Assembly (NCBI GenBank): GCA_035527715.1
Contig: DATKZY010000147.1
Span: 1 to 13,556, forward strand
Source: DSUN01 sp035527715
GTDB taxonomy: Bacteria > Planctomycetota > PUPC01 > DSUN01
Length of the DNA stretch: 13,556 nucleotides
Direction: 5' to 3'
A program made the position numbers and the translations under genes. The notes under the pieces were generated by a model that saw only the letters and a list, made by a program, of their open reading frames with translations, did no database searches and had not been told where the DNA came from. Numbering within the stretch: position 1 is the first letter of the stretch; the number at the start of each line of letters is the position of its first letter. Shown here in pieces: positions 5,687 through 13,262 of this stretch.

Positions 5687-8600
5687 ATGAGGCGATTGCA
5701 CCTGGGGCTGTTCGCGTGCGCTCTGCTCGTCGCGTCGGCGGCTCGGGCGGGCGAGGTGGGCTTCATCGAGGACTTCGCGCTGGCCAAGGACCGCGCCGAG
5801 GCCCTCAAGCAGCTCATCCCAGGCACCGAGGACTACTATTATTACCACTGCCTCCACGCGCAAAACCAGGGGAAGCTGGCCGACGTGGACGCGATGCTGA
5901 CCGCCTGGATCAAGCGCTATGACCGCACGCAACGCGTCGTCGAGATCGAGAACCGCCAGGCCCTGCTGAAATACGAGAAGGACCCCAAGGGGTCGCTGGA
6001 ATACATCCGCCGGCGCCTCGGCGTCCAGTTCAACCATCAGCGCGAGCTTCTCGGCCAGAAGCCGCAGTTGCCCACCAGCCTCGACCAGAAGCTCATCAGC
6101 CGCGCTACCCTCACCCAGGTGGCCCTGCAGCGCCATCCCGGCTCGCTCCAGGGCTTCGATGACCGGGCGCTCGACTGGCTGGTTGACGTGAATCTCGACC
6201 CCGCCCGTCGCCGCCACCTGCTGAACCGCCTGCGGCGGCCCGACTACCAGAGCCTGCCCAAGCTCGTCGTGGACGACCTGAACTACGAGCACAGCGGCGG
6301 CTTCGGCTCTCACGAAATCCACCGCCTCCTGCTCCTCAGCCAGCTCGAGGAGTGCCTGAGACTTAAGGCCGACCTGTTGAACCAGACGCACTTCGTGAAC
6401 GCCTACGTGGCCAAGCTGCGGCCGAGCGCCGACGCCGACTGGGAGAGCGACGAGAAGGAGCGCGAGGCGTATCTCGATAGGATGTGGGCATTTGTGTCGA
6501 AGCTCAACCCATCCCACAACTCCCTCAAGGCTCACCTCCTCTACCACCGCCTCGTCCACGACCGCGCCAAGGGGGTCTACGACGCCGACCGCTTCCTCGC
6601 CTACATCCAGCTCCCCCGAAACGTCGGCTACATCAGCCCGCGCTACATGGAGGACCAGGAGCGGCGGCGGTTCACCGCCGACACCAATGCCGACTACCGG
6701 CAGTTCACCCTCCTCCCACCCATCGGGAACGACGAGCCGCTGGTCCGCAGCTACCTGATGCACTTCTTCCTAAAAGCTGATAGCATCAAGCCTTACGACA
6801 CGTACATCAACGACATCTACCTCAAGCACTGCTTCGCGGAGACCAAGATCGTCAACGGTCTGGGCGACATGGAGCAGTGGTACTCGATGCTCCCCGCCTC
6901 CGCCTACCAGGCGCTCAAGGAGCGGATTGACCTCGACTTCGAGCACACGAGCAAGACCCACTTCGCGCCCGAGGACAAGGTGCTCCTGGATATCTACGTG
7001 AAGAACGTAAAGACCTTGCTGGTGAAGGTTTACGAGTTGAACGCCTTCAACTACTATCGCACCAATGGTCGCGAGGTGGACACGGCGGTCAACCTCGACG
7101 GCCTCGTCGCCAATGGCGAGGAGACCTACACCTACGAGGAGCCGTCGCTCCGCCGGGTGAAGCGCACCTTCGAGTTCCCAAATCTAAAGCCACGCGGCAC
7201 TTACATCGTCGAGTTCATCGGCAACGGCAGGAGCAGCCGAGCCGTCGTCCGCCGCGGCAGGCTCCAGTTCCTCGCCCGCACCAGCACCGCCGGCCACGTC
7301 TTCACCATCCTCGACGAGGCAAACAAGCGGGTGAACGACGCCGCCCTCTGGCTCGCCGGCCACAAGTACACGCCCGACAAGGAGGGGCTCATCACCGTCC
7401 CCTTCACCAACCAGCCGGGCCGCCAGCCCGTCATCCTCACTCGGGGCGAGTTCGCCTGCCTCGACTCCTTCCAGCACGAGGCCGAGCAGTACCAGCTCTC
7501 CGCCGGCTTCTACGTGGACCGCGAGGCCCTCCTCAAGCGCCAGAAGGCCACCGTCCTCATCCGTCCCGTGCTCTGCCTCAACGGCACGCCCGTCACCCTC
7601 TCGGTGCTCGAGGAGCCGACCCTGGTCCTCACCTCCGTGGACCGCGAAGGGGTGAGCACGACGAAGGAGATCAAGGACTTCAAGCTCTTCGAGGACCGCG
7701 AGGCCACCTACGAGTTCCAGGTGCCCGCGAACCTGGCCCGCCTCGCCTTCGCGCTCCGGGCCAAGGTGCAGAACCTGAGCCAGAACAAGAAGGACGACGT
7801 GGCCGACGGCGAGACGTTCCACCTGAACAGCATGGACGCCACGGAGAAGATCGAGGACCTGCACCTCAAGCACGCCGCCGGCCAGTACATCATCGAGGTG
7901 CTCGGCAAGACGGGCGAGGTCAAGCCCGACCGCCCTGTGAACCTCGTGGTCAAGCACAGGGATTTCACGGACCCCGCGCACATGTCGCTCCAGTCGGACG
8001 CCCGCGGCCGCATCGCCCTGGGCGCGCTGGCGGACATTGCGCAGGTGAGCGCCACCGGCCCCGAAGGCGTCACGAAGACGTGGACCCTGGACGACGATAA
8101 GCACAGCTATCCTCGCAGCCTCCACGGCAAGGTGGGCAACGTGCTCCTCGTGCCCTACATGGGCGCCGAGGCCAAGCCGGCCCGAGCCGAAGTGTCGTTC
8201 CTCGAGCGGCGCGGCAACACGTTCCTCGCCGACCGCTTCGGCGCGCTCTCGATCAAGGGCGGCTTCCTCCAGGTGCAGGACATCCCGGCCGGCGACTACG
8301 ACCTGCTGCTGAAGGACAGCGGCGAGCGGGTCATGGTGCGGGTGACGGCGGGCGCCGAGGCCGAGGGCCACGTGCTCTCGGCGAATCGCCACCTGGAGGT
8401 CCGCAACGCCAAGCCCCTCCAGATCGCCGCCGTGACAGCGGACAAGGAATCGCTGACCATCCGCCTCGAGAACGCCTCGAAGTTCGCCCGCGTCCACGTC
8501 TTCGGCACCCGCTACCTGCCGGAGTACGGGGCCTACGCGAGCCTGGACGCGAGCTACCCCGAGCCGTTCGCCGTCGCCGTGCCCAAGACCGATTCGCTCT

Positions 8601-11600
8601 ACGTCGTCGGCCGCGACATCGGCGAGGAGTACCGCTACATCCTCGAACGCAAGTACGCGACGAAGTTCCCCGGCAACATGCTCACCCGTCCCAGCCTGCT
8701 CCTGAACCCCTGGGCGATCCGCAAGACCGAGACGACCACGCAGGAGGCCCTGGAGGGCGAGGAGTTCGAGCGCCGGGTCAGCCGGGCCTACGGCGGACGC
8801 GGCCGCGCTGCCCACGGCAAGCGGGCGACCCAGGCGGGACGGGAAGGCGCCTTCTTCTCGAACCTCGACTTCCTGGGCGAGGGCGCGGCCGTGCTCGTCA
8901 ACGTGCGGCCCGACGAGAAGGGCGTCGTGACGATCCAGCGCGCCGACCTCGGCGCCCACCAGCAGCTCCGCATCGTCGCCGTGGACCCCGAGAACACCGC
9001 GTACCGCGAAGTCTCGCTCCCCGAGGTGCCGATGAAGTTCGAGGACCTCCGCCTCGCCGACGGCCTCGACCCCAAGAAGCACTTCACCGAGCAGAAGCAG
9101 ATCAGCGTGGTCAAGAAGGGCGAGCCATTCGTCCTGGCCGACATCACGACCTCTGACTTCGAGCGCTACGACAGCCTCGACCGCGTCTTTGTCCTCTACG
9201 CCACCCTCAGCAACAATCCCACCCTCGTCGAGTTCGGCTTCGTCCTCGGCTGGCCCACGCTCAAGCCCGAGCAGCAGCGCGAACTCTACTCGAAATACGC
9301 CTGCCACGAGCTGAGCTTCTTCCTCTACAAGAAGGACCCCAAGTTCTTCGAGACCGTGATTCTGCCCTACCTGAAGAACAAGAAGGACAAGACGTTCCTC
9401 GACCACTGGCTGCTGAGCGACGACCTGAGCGGCTACCTGAAGCCCTGGGCCTTCGGCCAGCTCAACACGGTCGAGCGCATCCTGCTCGCCCAGCGCCTCA
9501 AGGGCGAGCCGCCGCACACCGCGCGGCACGTGAAGGACCTCTTCGACCTGATCCCGCCCGACATCGAGCGGTTCAACCACCTGTTCACGACCGCCCTCCG
9601 CGGCCGCGCCCTCGAGACCTCGGGCGACCTTGGCATCGGGGAAGCGAAGGAACAGGCCAAGAAGCTCAAGGCGGGCGAGACGCTCGGAAAGCTGGCCGAG
9701 CTCCAGCAGGCAGGCCGACGCATGGACGCCCCCGCGGCCGAAGCCCCCGCCGAGCCAGCGGCCCCGCCGCCGGCCCCAGGCCCCGCGCCCACCACCGCCG
9801 CCCTCAAGGTCCCGGCCAAGCAGGCGCGCGACAAGGCACGCGCCGACGCCAAGGGCGAGGGCAAAGAGTCCGACATGGAACTCGCCGACGAGGCGGCCCC
9901 CGCCAACGGCTACTTCGCCAAGGACGCCGACCGCCGCAAAGCCGTCCGCCAGCTCTACCGCAAGCTCGACGCCACGCAGGAGTGGGTCGAGAACAACTAC
10001 TACCATCTGCCCATCGAGGTCCAGAACGCCGGGCTCGTCACCGTGAACGCCTTCTGGAACGACTACGCGCAGCACGACGGCAAGAGCGACTTCTATTCCC
10101 GCAACCTCGCCGAAGCCTCGCGCAACTTCACCGAAATGATGTTCGCCCTCGCCGTCCTCGACCTGCCCTTCACCGCCGCCGAGCACAAGACGGCCGCCGA
10201 GAAGGCCCGCTTCACCGTCACCGCCGGCAGCCCGATGGTCATCTTCCACAAGGAGATCAAGGAGGCCCAGCCCGACGCCGAGAAGACCCCGATCCTGGTC
10301 AGCCAGAACTTCTACCGCCACGGCGAGCGATACCGCCAGGTCGGCAACGAGCAGGTGGACAAGTACGTCAGCGACGAGTTCCTCACCCACGTCGTCTACG
10401 GCTGCCACGTGGTCATCACCAATCCCACCTCGTCGCGCCAGAAGCTCGAAATCCTGCTCCAGATCCCCCGCGGCGCCATCCCCGTCCTCAACGGCCAGTA
10501 CACCCGCAGCCTGCGGGTGGACCTGGAGCCCTACCGCACCCAGACGCTCGACTACTTCTTCTACTTCCCCGCCGCCGGCCAGTTCGCCCACTACCCCGTC
10601 CACGTCGCCCGCAACGAGAAGCTCATCGCCTCCGCCGAGCCCGTGACCCTCAACGTCGTCGAGAAGCCGACGAAGATCGACACGGAGTCGTGGGACTACA
10701 TTTCCCAGCACGGCACGGAGGACCAGGTGGTCGCCTACATGCAGGCGAACAACCTGGGCCGCACGAACCTCGAGCGCATCGCCTGGCGCGTGCAGGAGCC
10801 GGCCTTCTTCCGCCGCACCCTCGCCCTGCTCGATCAGCGCCACGTCTACCACAACACCCTCTGGAGCTACAGCCTCAAGCACGACGACACGGCCGCCGCC
10901 CGCGAGTTCCTCCAGCACGCCGACGGCTTCCTCGCCCAGTGCGGCGCCTACATTGACTGCAAGCTCGTGACCATTGACCCCGTCGTCCGCAAGAGCTACC
11001 AGCACATGGAGTACTGGCCGCTCGTCAACGCCCGCGCCCACCGCCTCGGCAAGGAGCGGAAGATCCTCAACAACCGCTTCTTCGAGCAATACCTGCGCCT
11101 TCTCACCGTGCTGAGCTATCGCCCGAAGCCCGACGACGACGACCTGATGAGCACCACCTACTACCTGCTCCTCCAGGACCGCATCGAGGACGGCCTGGCC
11201 TTCTTCGCCCAGGTGGACCCCAAGAAGCTGGCGACCGGCCTCCAGCACGACTACTTCGCGGCCTACCTCGACTTCTACGACGATGCCCCGAAGGTCGCCC
11301 GCGCCCTCGCCACGAAGTACGCCGACTACCCCGTGGACCGCTGGCGGAACCTGTTCGCCAACGTCGCCGCCCAGCTCGACGAGCTGGAGGGCAAGGGCGC
11401 CAAGGTCGTGGACAAGGACGACGCGGCCCAGAAGCAGGCCGCCCTCGCCGCCACCGAGGCCAGCTTCGACTTCAAGGTCGAGGCACGCAAGGTCGCCCTC
11501 AACTACCAGAACGTCCCCGAGGCCCAGGTCAACTACTACCTGATGGACGTCGAGCTGCTCTTCTCGCGCAACCCGTTCGTCCAGGCCGAGACCGGGCAGT

Positions 11601-12031
11601 TCGCCTACATCCGCCCGAACGAGACGACGGTCCTCAAGCTCGACCCGGCCAAGACCGCCCTCACGTTCGACCTGCCCGAGAAGTTCCACAACAGCAACGT
11701 CATGGTCGAGATCATCGCGGGCGGCGAGACGAAGGCCCAGGCCTACTACGCCAACGCCCTGGCACTCCAGGTCATCGAAACCTATGGCCAGGTCAAGGTC
11801 ACCAATGAGAAGACCGCCAAGCCGTTGTCCCGCGTCTACGTCAAAGTCTACGCCCGCATGAAGGACGGGCACACGAAGTTCTACAAGGACGGCTACACCG
11901 ACCTGCGCGGCCGCTTCGACTACGCCTCGCTGAGCACGAACGAGATAGACAACGTGGACCGCTTCTCGCTCCTCGTCCTCAGCGACACCGACGGCGCCGT
12001 CGTCCGCGAAGCCGCCCCGCCGAAGAGGTAG
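5687..12031 (+). CDS. Very large exported protein (2114 aa), possible macroglobulin-like multidomain protein
   Basis: Start ATG 5687 has GGAGG at 5674-5678 with 8-nt spacing and opens with a signal peptide (MRRLHLGLFACALLVASAARA, cut after A-R-A at 19-21). An earlier in-frame TTG lies inside the ribosome binding site and is rejected. No lipobox and no later membrane segment are evident, so the mature protein is probably periplasmic or secreted. Layout: a helical, repeat-like region (about 25-420); a beta-rich region (about 420-1290) with KVLLDIYVKNVKTLLVKVYE near 430; a Pro/Ala/Lys-rich linker (about 1343-1408); a second mixed part with a beta module near 1540-1655; a helical region (about 1670-1905); and a beta module at the C-terminus. 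Similar strand-turn motifs recur near 560 (YTPDKEGLITV), 766 (LQSDARGRI) and 2070 (YTDLRGRFDY), as in macroglobulin or Ig-like sandwiches. The thioester motif GCGEQ of alpha-2-macroglobulins is absent. I do not recognise a specific function; a protease-trapping, scaffold or cell-envelope role is only a guess. It may be co-transcribed with the kinase upstream. Confidence 0.85.
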   Translation: MRRLHLGLFACALLVASAARAGEVGFIEDFALAKDRAEALKQLIPGTEDYYYYHCLHAQNQGKLADVDAMLTAWIKRYDRTQRVVEIENRQALLKYEKDPKGSLEYIRRRLGVQFNHQRELLGQKPQLPTSLDQKLISRATLTQVALQRHPGSLQGFDDRALDWLVDVNLDPARRRHLLNRLRRPDYQSLPKLVVDDLNYEHSGGFGSHEIHRLLLLSQLEECLRLKADLLNQTHFVNAYVAKLRPSADADWESDEKEREAYLDRMWAFVSKLNPSHNSLKAHLLYHRLVHDRAKGVYDADRFLAYIQLPRNVGYISPRYMEDQERRRFTADTNADYRQFTLLPPIGNDEPLVRSYLMHFFLKADSIKPYDTYINDIYLKHCFAETKIVNGLGDMEQWYSMLPASAYQALKERIDLDFEHTSKTHFAPEDKVLLDIYVKNVKTLLVKVYELNAFNYYRTNGREVDTAVNLDGLVANGEETYTYEEPSLRRVKRTFEFPNLKPRGTYIVEFIGNGRSSRAVVRRGRLQFLARTSTAGHVFTILDEANKRVNDAALWLAGHKYTPDKEGLITVPFTNQPGRQPVILTRGEFACLDSFQHEAEQYQLSAGFYVDREALLKRQKATVLIRPVLCLNGTPVTLSVLEEPTLVLTSVDREGVSTTKEIKDFKLFEDREATYEFQVPANLARLAFALRAKVQNLSQNKKDDVADGETFHLNSMDATEKIEDLHLKHAAGQYIIEVLGKTGEVKPDRPVNLVVKHRDFTDPAHMSLQSDARGRIALGALADIAQVSATGPEGVTKTWTLDDDKHSYPRSLHGKVGNVLLVPYMGAEAKPARAEVSFLERRGNTFLADRFGALSIKGGFLQVQDIPAGDYDLLLKDSGERVMVRVTAGAEAEGHVLSANRHLEVRNAKPLQIAAVTADKESLTIRLENASKFARVHVFGTRYLPEYGAYASLDASYPEPFAVAVPKTDSLYVVGRDIGEEYRYILERKYATKFPGNMLTRPSLLLNPWAIRKTETTTQEALEGEEFERRVSRAYGGRGRAAHGKRATQAGREGAFFSNLDFLGEGAAVLVNVRPDEKGVVTIQRADLGAHQQLRIVAVDPENTAYREVSLPEVPMKFEDLRLADGLDPKKHFTEQKQISVVKKGEPFVLADITTSDFERYDSLDRVFVLYATLSNNPTLVEFGFVLGWPTLKPEQQRELYSKYACHELSFFLYKKDPKFFETVILPYLKNKKDKTFLDHWLLSDDLSGYLKPWAFGQLNTVERILLAQRLKGEPPHTARHVKDLFDLIPPDIERFNHLFTTALRGRALETSGDLGIGEAKEQAKKLKAGETLGKLAELQQAGRRMDAPAAEAPAEPAAPPPAPGPAPTTAALKVPAKQARDKARADAKGEGKESDMELADEAAPANGYFAKDADRRKAVRQLYRKLDATQEWVENNYYHLPIEVQNAGLVTVNAFWNDYAQHDGKSDFYSRNLAEASRNFTEMMFALAVLDLPFTAAEHKTAAEKARFTVTAGSPMVIFHKEIKEAQPDAEKTPILVSQNFYRHGERYRQVGNEQVDKYVSDEFLTHVVYGCHVVITNPTSSRQKLEILLQIPRGAIPVLNGQYTRSLRVDLEPYRTQTLDYFFYFPAAGQFAHYPVHVARNEKLIASAEPVTLNVVEKPTKIDTESWDYISQHGTEDQVVAYMQANNLGRTNLERIAWRVQEPAFFRRTLALLDQRHVYHNTLWSYSLKHDDTAAAREFLQHADGFLAQCGAYIDCKLVTIDPVVRKSYQHMEYWPLVNARAHRLGKERKILNNRFFEQYLRLLTVLSYRPKPDDDDLMSTTYYLLLQDRIEDGLAFFAQVDPKKLATGLQHDYFAAYLDFYDDAPKVARALATKYADYPVDRWRNLFANVAAQLDELEGKGAKVVDKDDAAQKQAALAATEASFDFKVEARKVALNYQNVPEAQVNYYLMDVELLFSRNPFVQAETGQFAYIRPNETTVLKLDPAKTALTFDLPEKFHNSNVMVEIIAGGETKAQAYYANALALQVIETYGQVKVTNEKTAKPLSRVYVKVYARMKDGHTKFYKDGYTDLRGRFDYASLSTNEIDNVDRFSLLVLSDTDGAVVREAAPPKR

Positions 12032-12034
12032 GGC

Positions 12035-12062
12035 GCGTGACGCGTGACCCGTGACGCGTGAC
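12035..12062 (+). repeat. Four tandem copies of 7-mer GCGTGAC
   Basis: Units lie at 12035-12041, 12042-12048, 12049-12055 (one change, CCGTGAC) and 12056-12062. The array starts 3 nt after the TAG stop of the giant gene and ends 15 nt before a 32-nt hairpin copy. A unit of 7 bp is not a multiple of three, so it would be frame-disrupting if it expanded inside a gene, but here it lies outside the coding region. Confidence 0.85.
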
Positions 12063-12077
12063 TCAGAGAACAGTCCT

Positions 12078-12109
12078 CCCTCCCGCGGGCTCCCACACCC
12101 GCGGGAGGG
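12078..12109 (+). repeat. 32-nt palindromic element, copy 3
   Basis: A perfect 12-bp stem (12078-12089 with 12098-12109, beginning CCCTCCCGCGGG) encloses the 8-nt loop CTCCCACA. It has the same 32-nt length as copies 1 and 2. The outer stem CCCTCCCG/CGGGAGGG is identical, while two inner pairs changed on both arms. The pair next to the loop (T-A in copies 1 and 2) has become C/A and opened the loop. It lies 46 nt after the stop codon of the 2114-aa gene, again a 3'-flank position. Confidence 0.85.
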
Positions 12110-12149
12110 TAGGCATCTTCATTTGGGCGGGGTCACGTTGCCAATCCCC

Positions 12150-12200
12150 AAGTGATCACTTTTTCGTCCCGATGCTCTGCGTCGGGACGGTTCCCGTCCC
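12150..12200 (+). repeat. 12-bp palindrome and nested GTCCCGA/GGGACGG hairpins
   Basis: Three structures lie in a row. The first is the perfect palindrome AAGTGATCACTT (12150-12161), followed by TTT. The second is GTCCCGA (12166-12172) paired with TCGGGAC (12182-12188). The third is GGGACGG (12184-12190) paired with CCGTCCC (12194-12200). The second and third hairpins share bases 12184-12188 and cannot form together. From memory, the CCGATGCTCTGCGTCGGG core resembles a dispersed repeat seen in planctomycete genomes (translated MLCVGT). The block ends 31 nt upstream of the -35 of the toxin-antitoxin promoter. Confidence 0.55.
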
Positions 12201-12231
12201 TCCTCTGTTGTTCTGGGCCGGCCGTTTCGTC

Positions 12232-12260
12232 TTGACTGGCTTCTGGCGAAGCGGTATAAG
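12232..12260 (+). promoter_or_regulatory. Strong sigma70-like promoter of the toxin-antitoxin operon
   Basis: TTGACT (12232-12237, 5 of 6 matches) and TATAAG (12255-12260, 5 of 6) are separated by an ideal 17 nt. Transcription should start near 12267, inside the inverted repeat that follows, with an AGGAG ribosome binding site at 12286-12290, 7 nt before ATG 12298. This is the clearest promoter in the window. Confidence 0.75.
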
Positions 12261-12283
12261 CAACCAGTCGGACGGACTGGTTG
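12261..12283. promoter_or_regulatory. Probable autoregulatory operator (9-bp inverted repeat)
   Basis: Perfect arms CAACCAGTC (12261-12269) and GACTGGTTG (12275-12283) are separated by GGACG. The repeat directly abuts the -10 box and covers the predicted transcription start. Type II antitoxins of the Phd/YefM class repress their own operon by binding such palindromes, with the toxin as co-repressor. Position and symmetry make this the expected site, but binding is inferred. Confidence 0.7.
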
Positions 12284-12297
12284 ATAGGAGTTGTCTC

Positions 12298-12561
12298 ATG
12301 AAGCGAGTTGGCGCGTTCGATGCGAAGACGCATTTCTCCCAGCTTCTGACGGAGGTGGAGCGGACGCAGCGCTCGATCGTGATCCAGCGGAGGGGGAAGG
12401 ATGTCGCGGCGCTGGTGCCGGCCCGGAACGCCGTGGCCCGTTCGGATGCGGAGCGGGCGAAGTGGGTGGTGTCCGAGCTACAGGCGATCCGGGCACGCCA
12501 GAAGAAGGGGGGACCGCGGCTGCGGGCGGAGGACCTCATTGAGGAGGGCAGAAAGCGATGA
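12298..12561 (+). CDS. Phd/YefM-like antitoxin of a type II toxin-antitoxin pair
   Basis: The product is 87 aa, from ATG 12298 with AGGAG 7 nt upstream. An upstream in-frame extension would cross the promoter and operator and was rejected. The N-terminal part 'VGAFDAKTHFSQLLTEVER' (4-22), then 'SIVIQRRGKDVAALVP' (26-41), is the typical Phd-fold pattern of DNA binding and dimerisation: F-x-A-K near the start, one helix, then a beta strand ending in a V-A-x-L-V/I-P motif. The basic C-terminal part (about 55-87, ending RAEDLIEEGRKR) is the expected toxin-neutralising, protease-sensitive tail. Its last codons overlap the toxin start by 4 nt (ATGA), implying translational coupling. It should neutralise the VapC partner and repress the operon through the 12261-12283 repeat. 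Confidence 0.9.
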   Translation: MKRVGAFDAKTHFSQLLTEVERTQRSIVIQRRGKDVAALVPARNAVARSDAERAKWVVSELQAIRARQKKGGPRLRAEDLIEEGRKR

Positions 12562-13007
12562 GCCGCCAGGTCGTGGTAGATGCGTCCGCTGCCGCGGCAT
12601 GGGTGCTCGAGGACGTGCGGACGCCTGAGTCCGACAGGCTCCTGGCATGGGTGGCGAGCAGGACGCTGACGCTGGTCGCACCCGCGATATGGTCCTATGA
12701 GATCCTCAACCTCCTGCGCACGGCGGTCCTGCGGGGCCGGCTGGAGGAGCGCGATGCGAGAGGGGCGCTCGATGCCATCGCGATCATCCCAAGGGAGATC
12801 GTGTCCATCGAATCCCAGGGAGAGGCCGCGGTCCTCGGCACGGCAATGGGCCTTCAGCTCTCCGCCTACGACGCGGCCTACGTGAACCTCGCGGAGTCGC
12901 GCGGAATGGATCTCATCAGCGGCGATACGCACATCCTGCGGCTCCGCCCGCGCTTCCCCTGGATATGGGCGGTCCAGGACTTTGTCAAGAGCGTTCAGCA
13001 TCCCTGA
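12558..13007 (+). CDS. vapC: VapC-type PIN-domain toxin ribonuclease
   Basis: The product is 149 aa. It starts at ATG 12558 inside the antitoxin stop (ATGA overlap). The PIN-domain acidic residues are all present: Asp8 in VVVDASAAAAW, Glu48 in IWSYEILN, Asp105 in SAYDAAYVNLAE, and Asp123 in LISGDTHI. VapC toxins use these to hold Mg2+ or Mn2+ and cleave specific RNAs, usually initiator tRNA or the 23S rRNA sarcin-ricin loop; the target here cannot be read from the sequence. Length is normal for the family and there is no sign of disruption, so the pair looks functional. Expression follows the antitoxin promoter. The next gene converges on it after only 15 nt, with no obvious terminator between them. 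Confidence 0.93.
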   Translation: MSRQVVVDASAAAAWVLEDVRTPESDRLLAWVASRTLTLVAPAIWSYEILNLLRTAVLRGRLEERDARGALDAIAIIPREIVSIESQGEAAVLGTAMGLQLSAYDAAYVNLAESRGMDLISGDTHILRLRPRFPWIWAVQDFVKSVQHP

Positions 13008-13022
13008 GCGGCAAGACGATGG

Positions 13023-13241
13023 TCAAACCAGCCCCAGCCGCCTCACGACATCTTGGAGCGGCTTCCCGCGCTCGCCCGCGGCAACCGCGCGCCTCTGGCG
13101 AAGGAGCCTGTTGCGCAGGGCCTTCCTCACGGGAAGCCCCTCGTCCGGGTCGCCGAGCAGCTCCGCGAGCTTCCGTTCGACGGCAGCCTCCACGATCTGC
13201 TGGAGTTCGCGCGCGGTCATCTCCCCAACTGTCGTTGCCAT
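13023..13241 (-). CDS. Small antitoxin-like protein without visible toxin partner
   Basis: The product is 72 aa. ATG 13241 is preceded on the minus strand by AGGAG about 8 nt upstream and a candidate promoter with a perfect TTGACA. The sequence is mostly helical and charged: 'ELQQIVEAAVERKLAELLGD' (12-31), PDEGLPVRK (32-40), then 'RAVAAGERGKPLQDVVRRLG' (51-70). The 'ELLGDPDEGL' block and a G-E-x-x-P/L-x-D/E-V-x-x-x-L-G-L ending recur, as I recall, in small uncharacterised proteins annotated as possible antitoxins. No toxin-sized ORF with a recognisable fold lies next to it, since downstream on its strand is antisense vapC. It may be an orphan antitoxin, a remnant of a second module, or a helper for the adjacent pair. 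The convergent arrangement means read-through from either gene makes antisense RNA to the other. Confidence 0.7.
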   Translation of the reverse strand: MATTVGEMTARELQQIVEAAVERKLAELLGDPDEGLPVRKALRNRLLRQRRAVAAGERGKPLQDVVRRLGLV

Positions 13242-13262
13242 GTCGCTCTCCTATCTGACGGT

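Noticed and set aside
4216..5826. Long minus-strand frame covering the kinase
   Set aside because: It is antisense to a kinase with every catalytic motif, and its product is Arg/Gly/Ala-rich low complexity.
7184..11872. 1562-codon open frame on the minus strand inside the giant gene
   Set aside because: It lies wholly antisense to a gene with a signal peptide, ribosome binding site and normal composition. Its product is a Val/Leu/Gly/Glu-rich string of low complexity, as expected when the complementary frame of GC-rich codons lacks stops.
12150..12164. Intrinsic terminator at AAGTGATCACTT plus T-run
   Set aside because: The palindrome has no room for a loop without losing most of its AT-rich stem, so a stable terminator hairpin is unlikely.
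12058..12297. N-terminal extension of the antitoxin frame
   Set aside because: The extension would translate the hairpin, the nested repeats, the promoter and the operator. ATG 12298 has a proper AGGAG and starts the Phd fold.
12156..13001. 281-codon minus-strand frame opposite the toxin-antitoxin genes
   Set aside because: It is antisense to two well-supported genes with catalytic and fold motifs, and has no recognisable domain.
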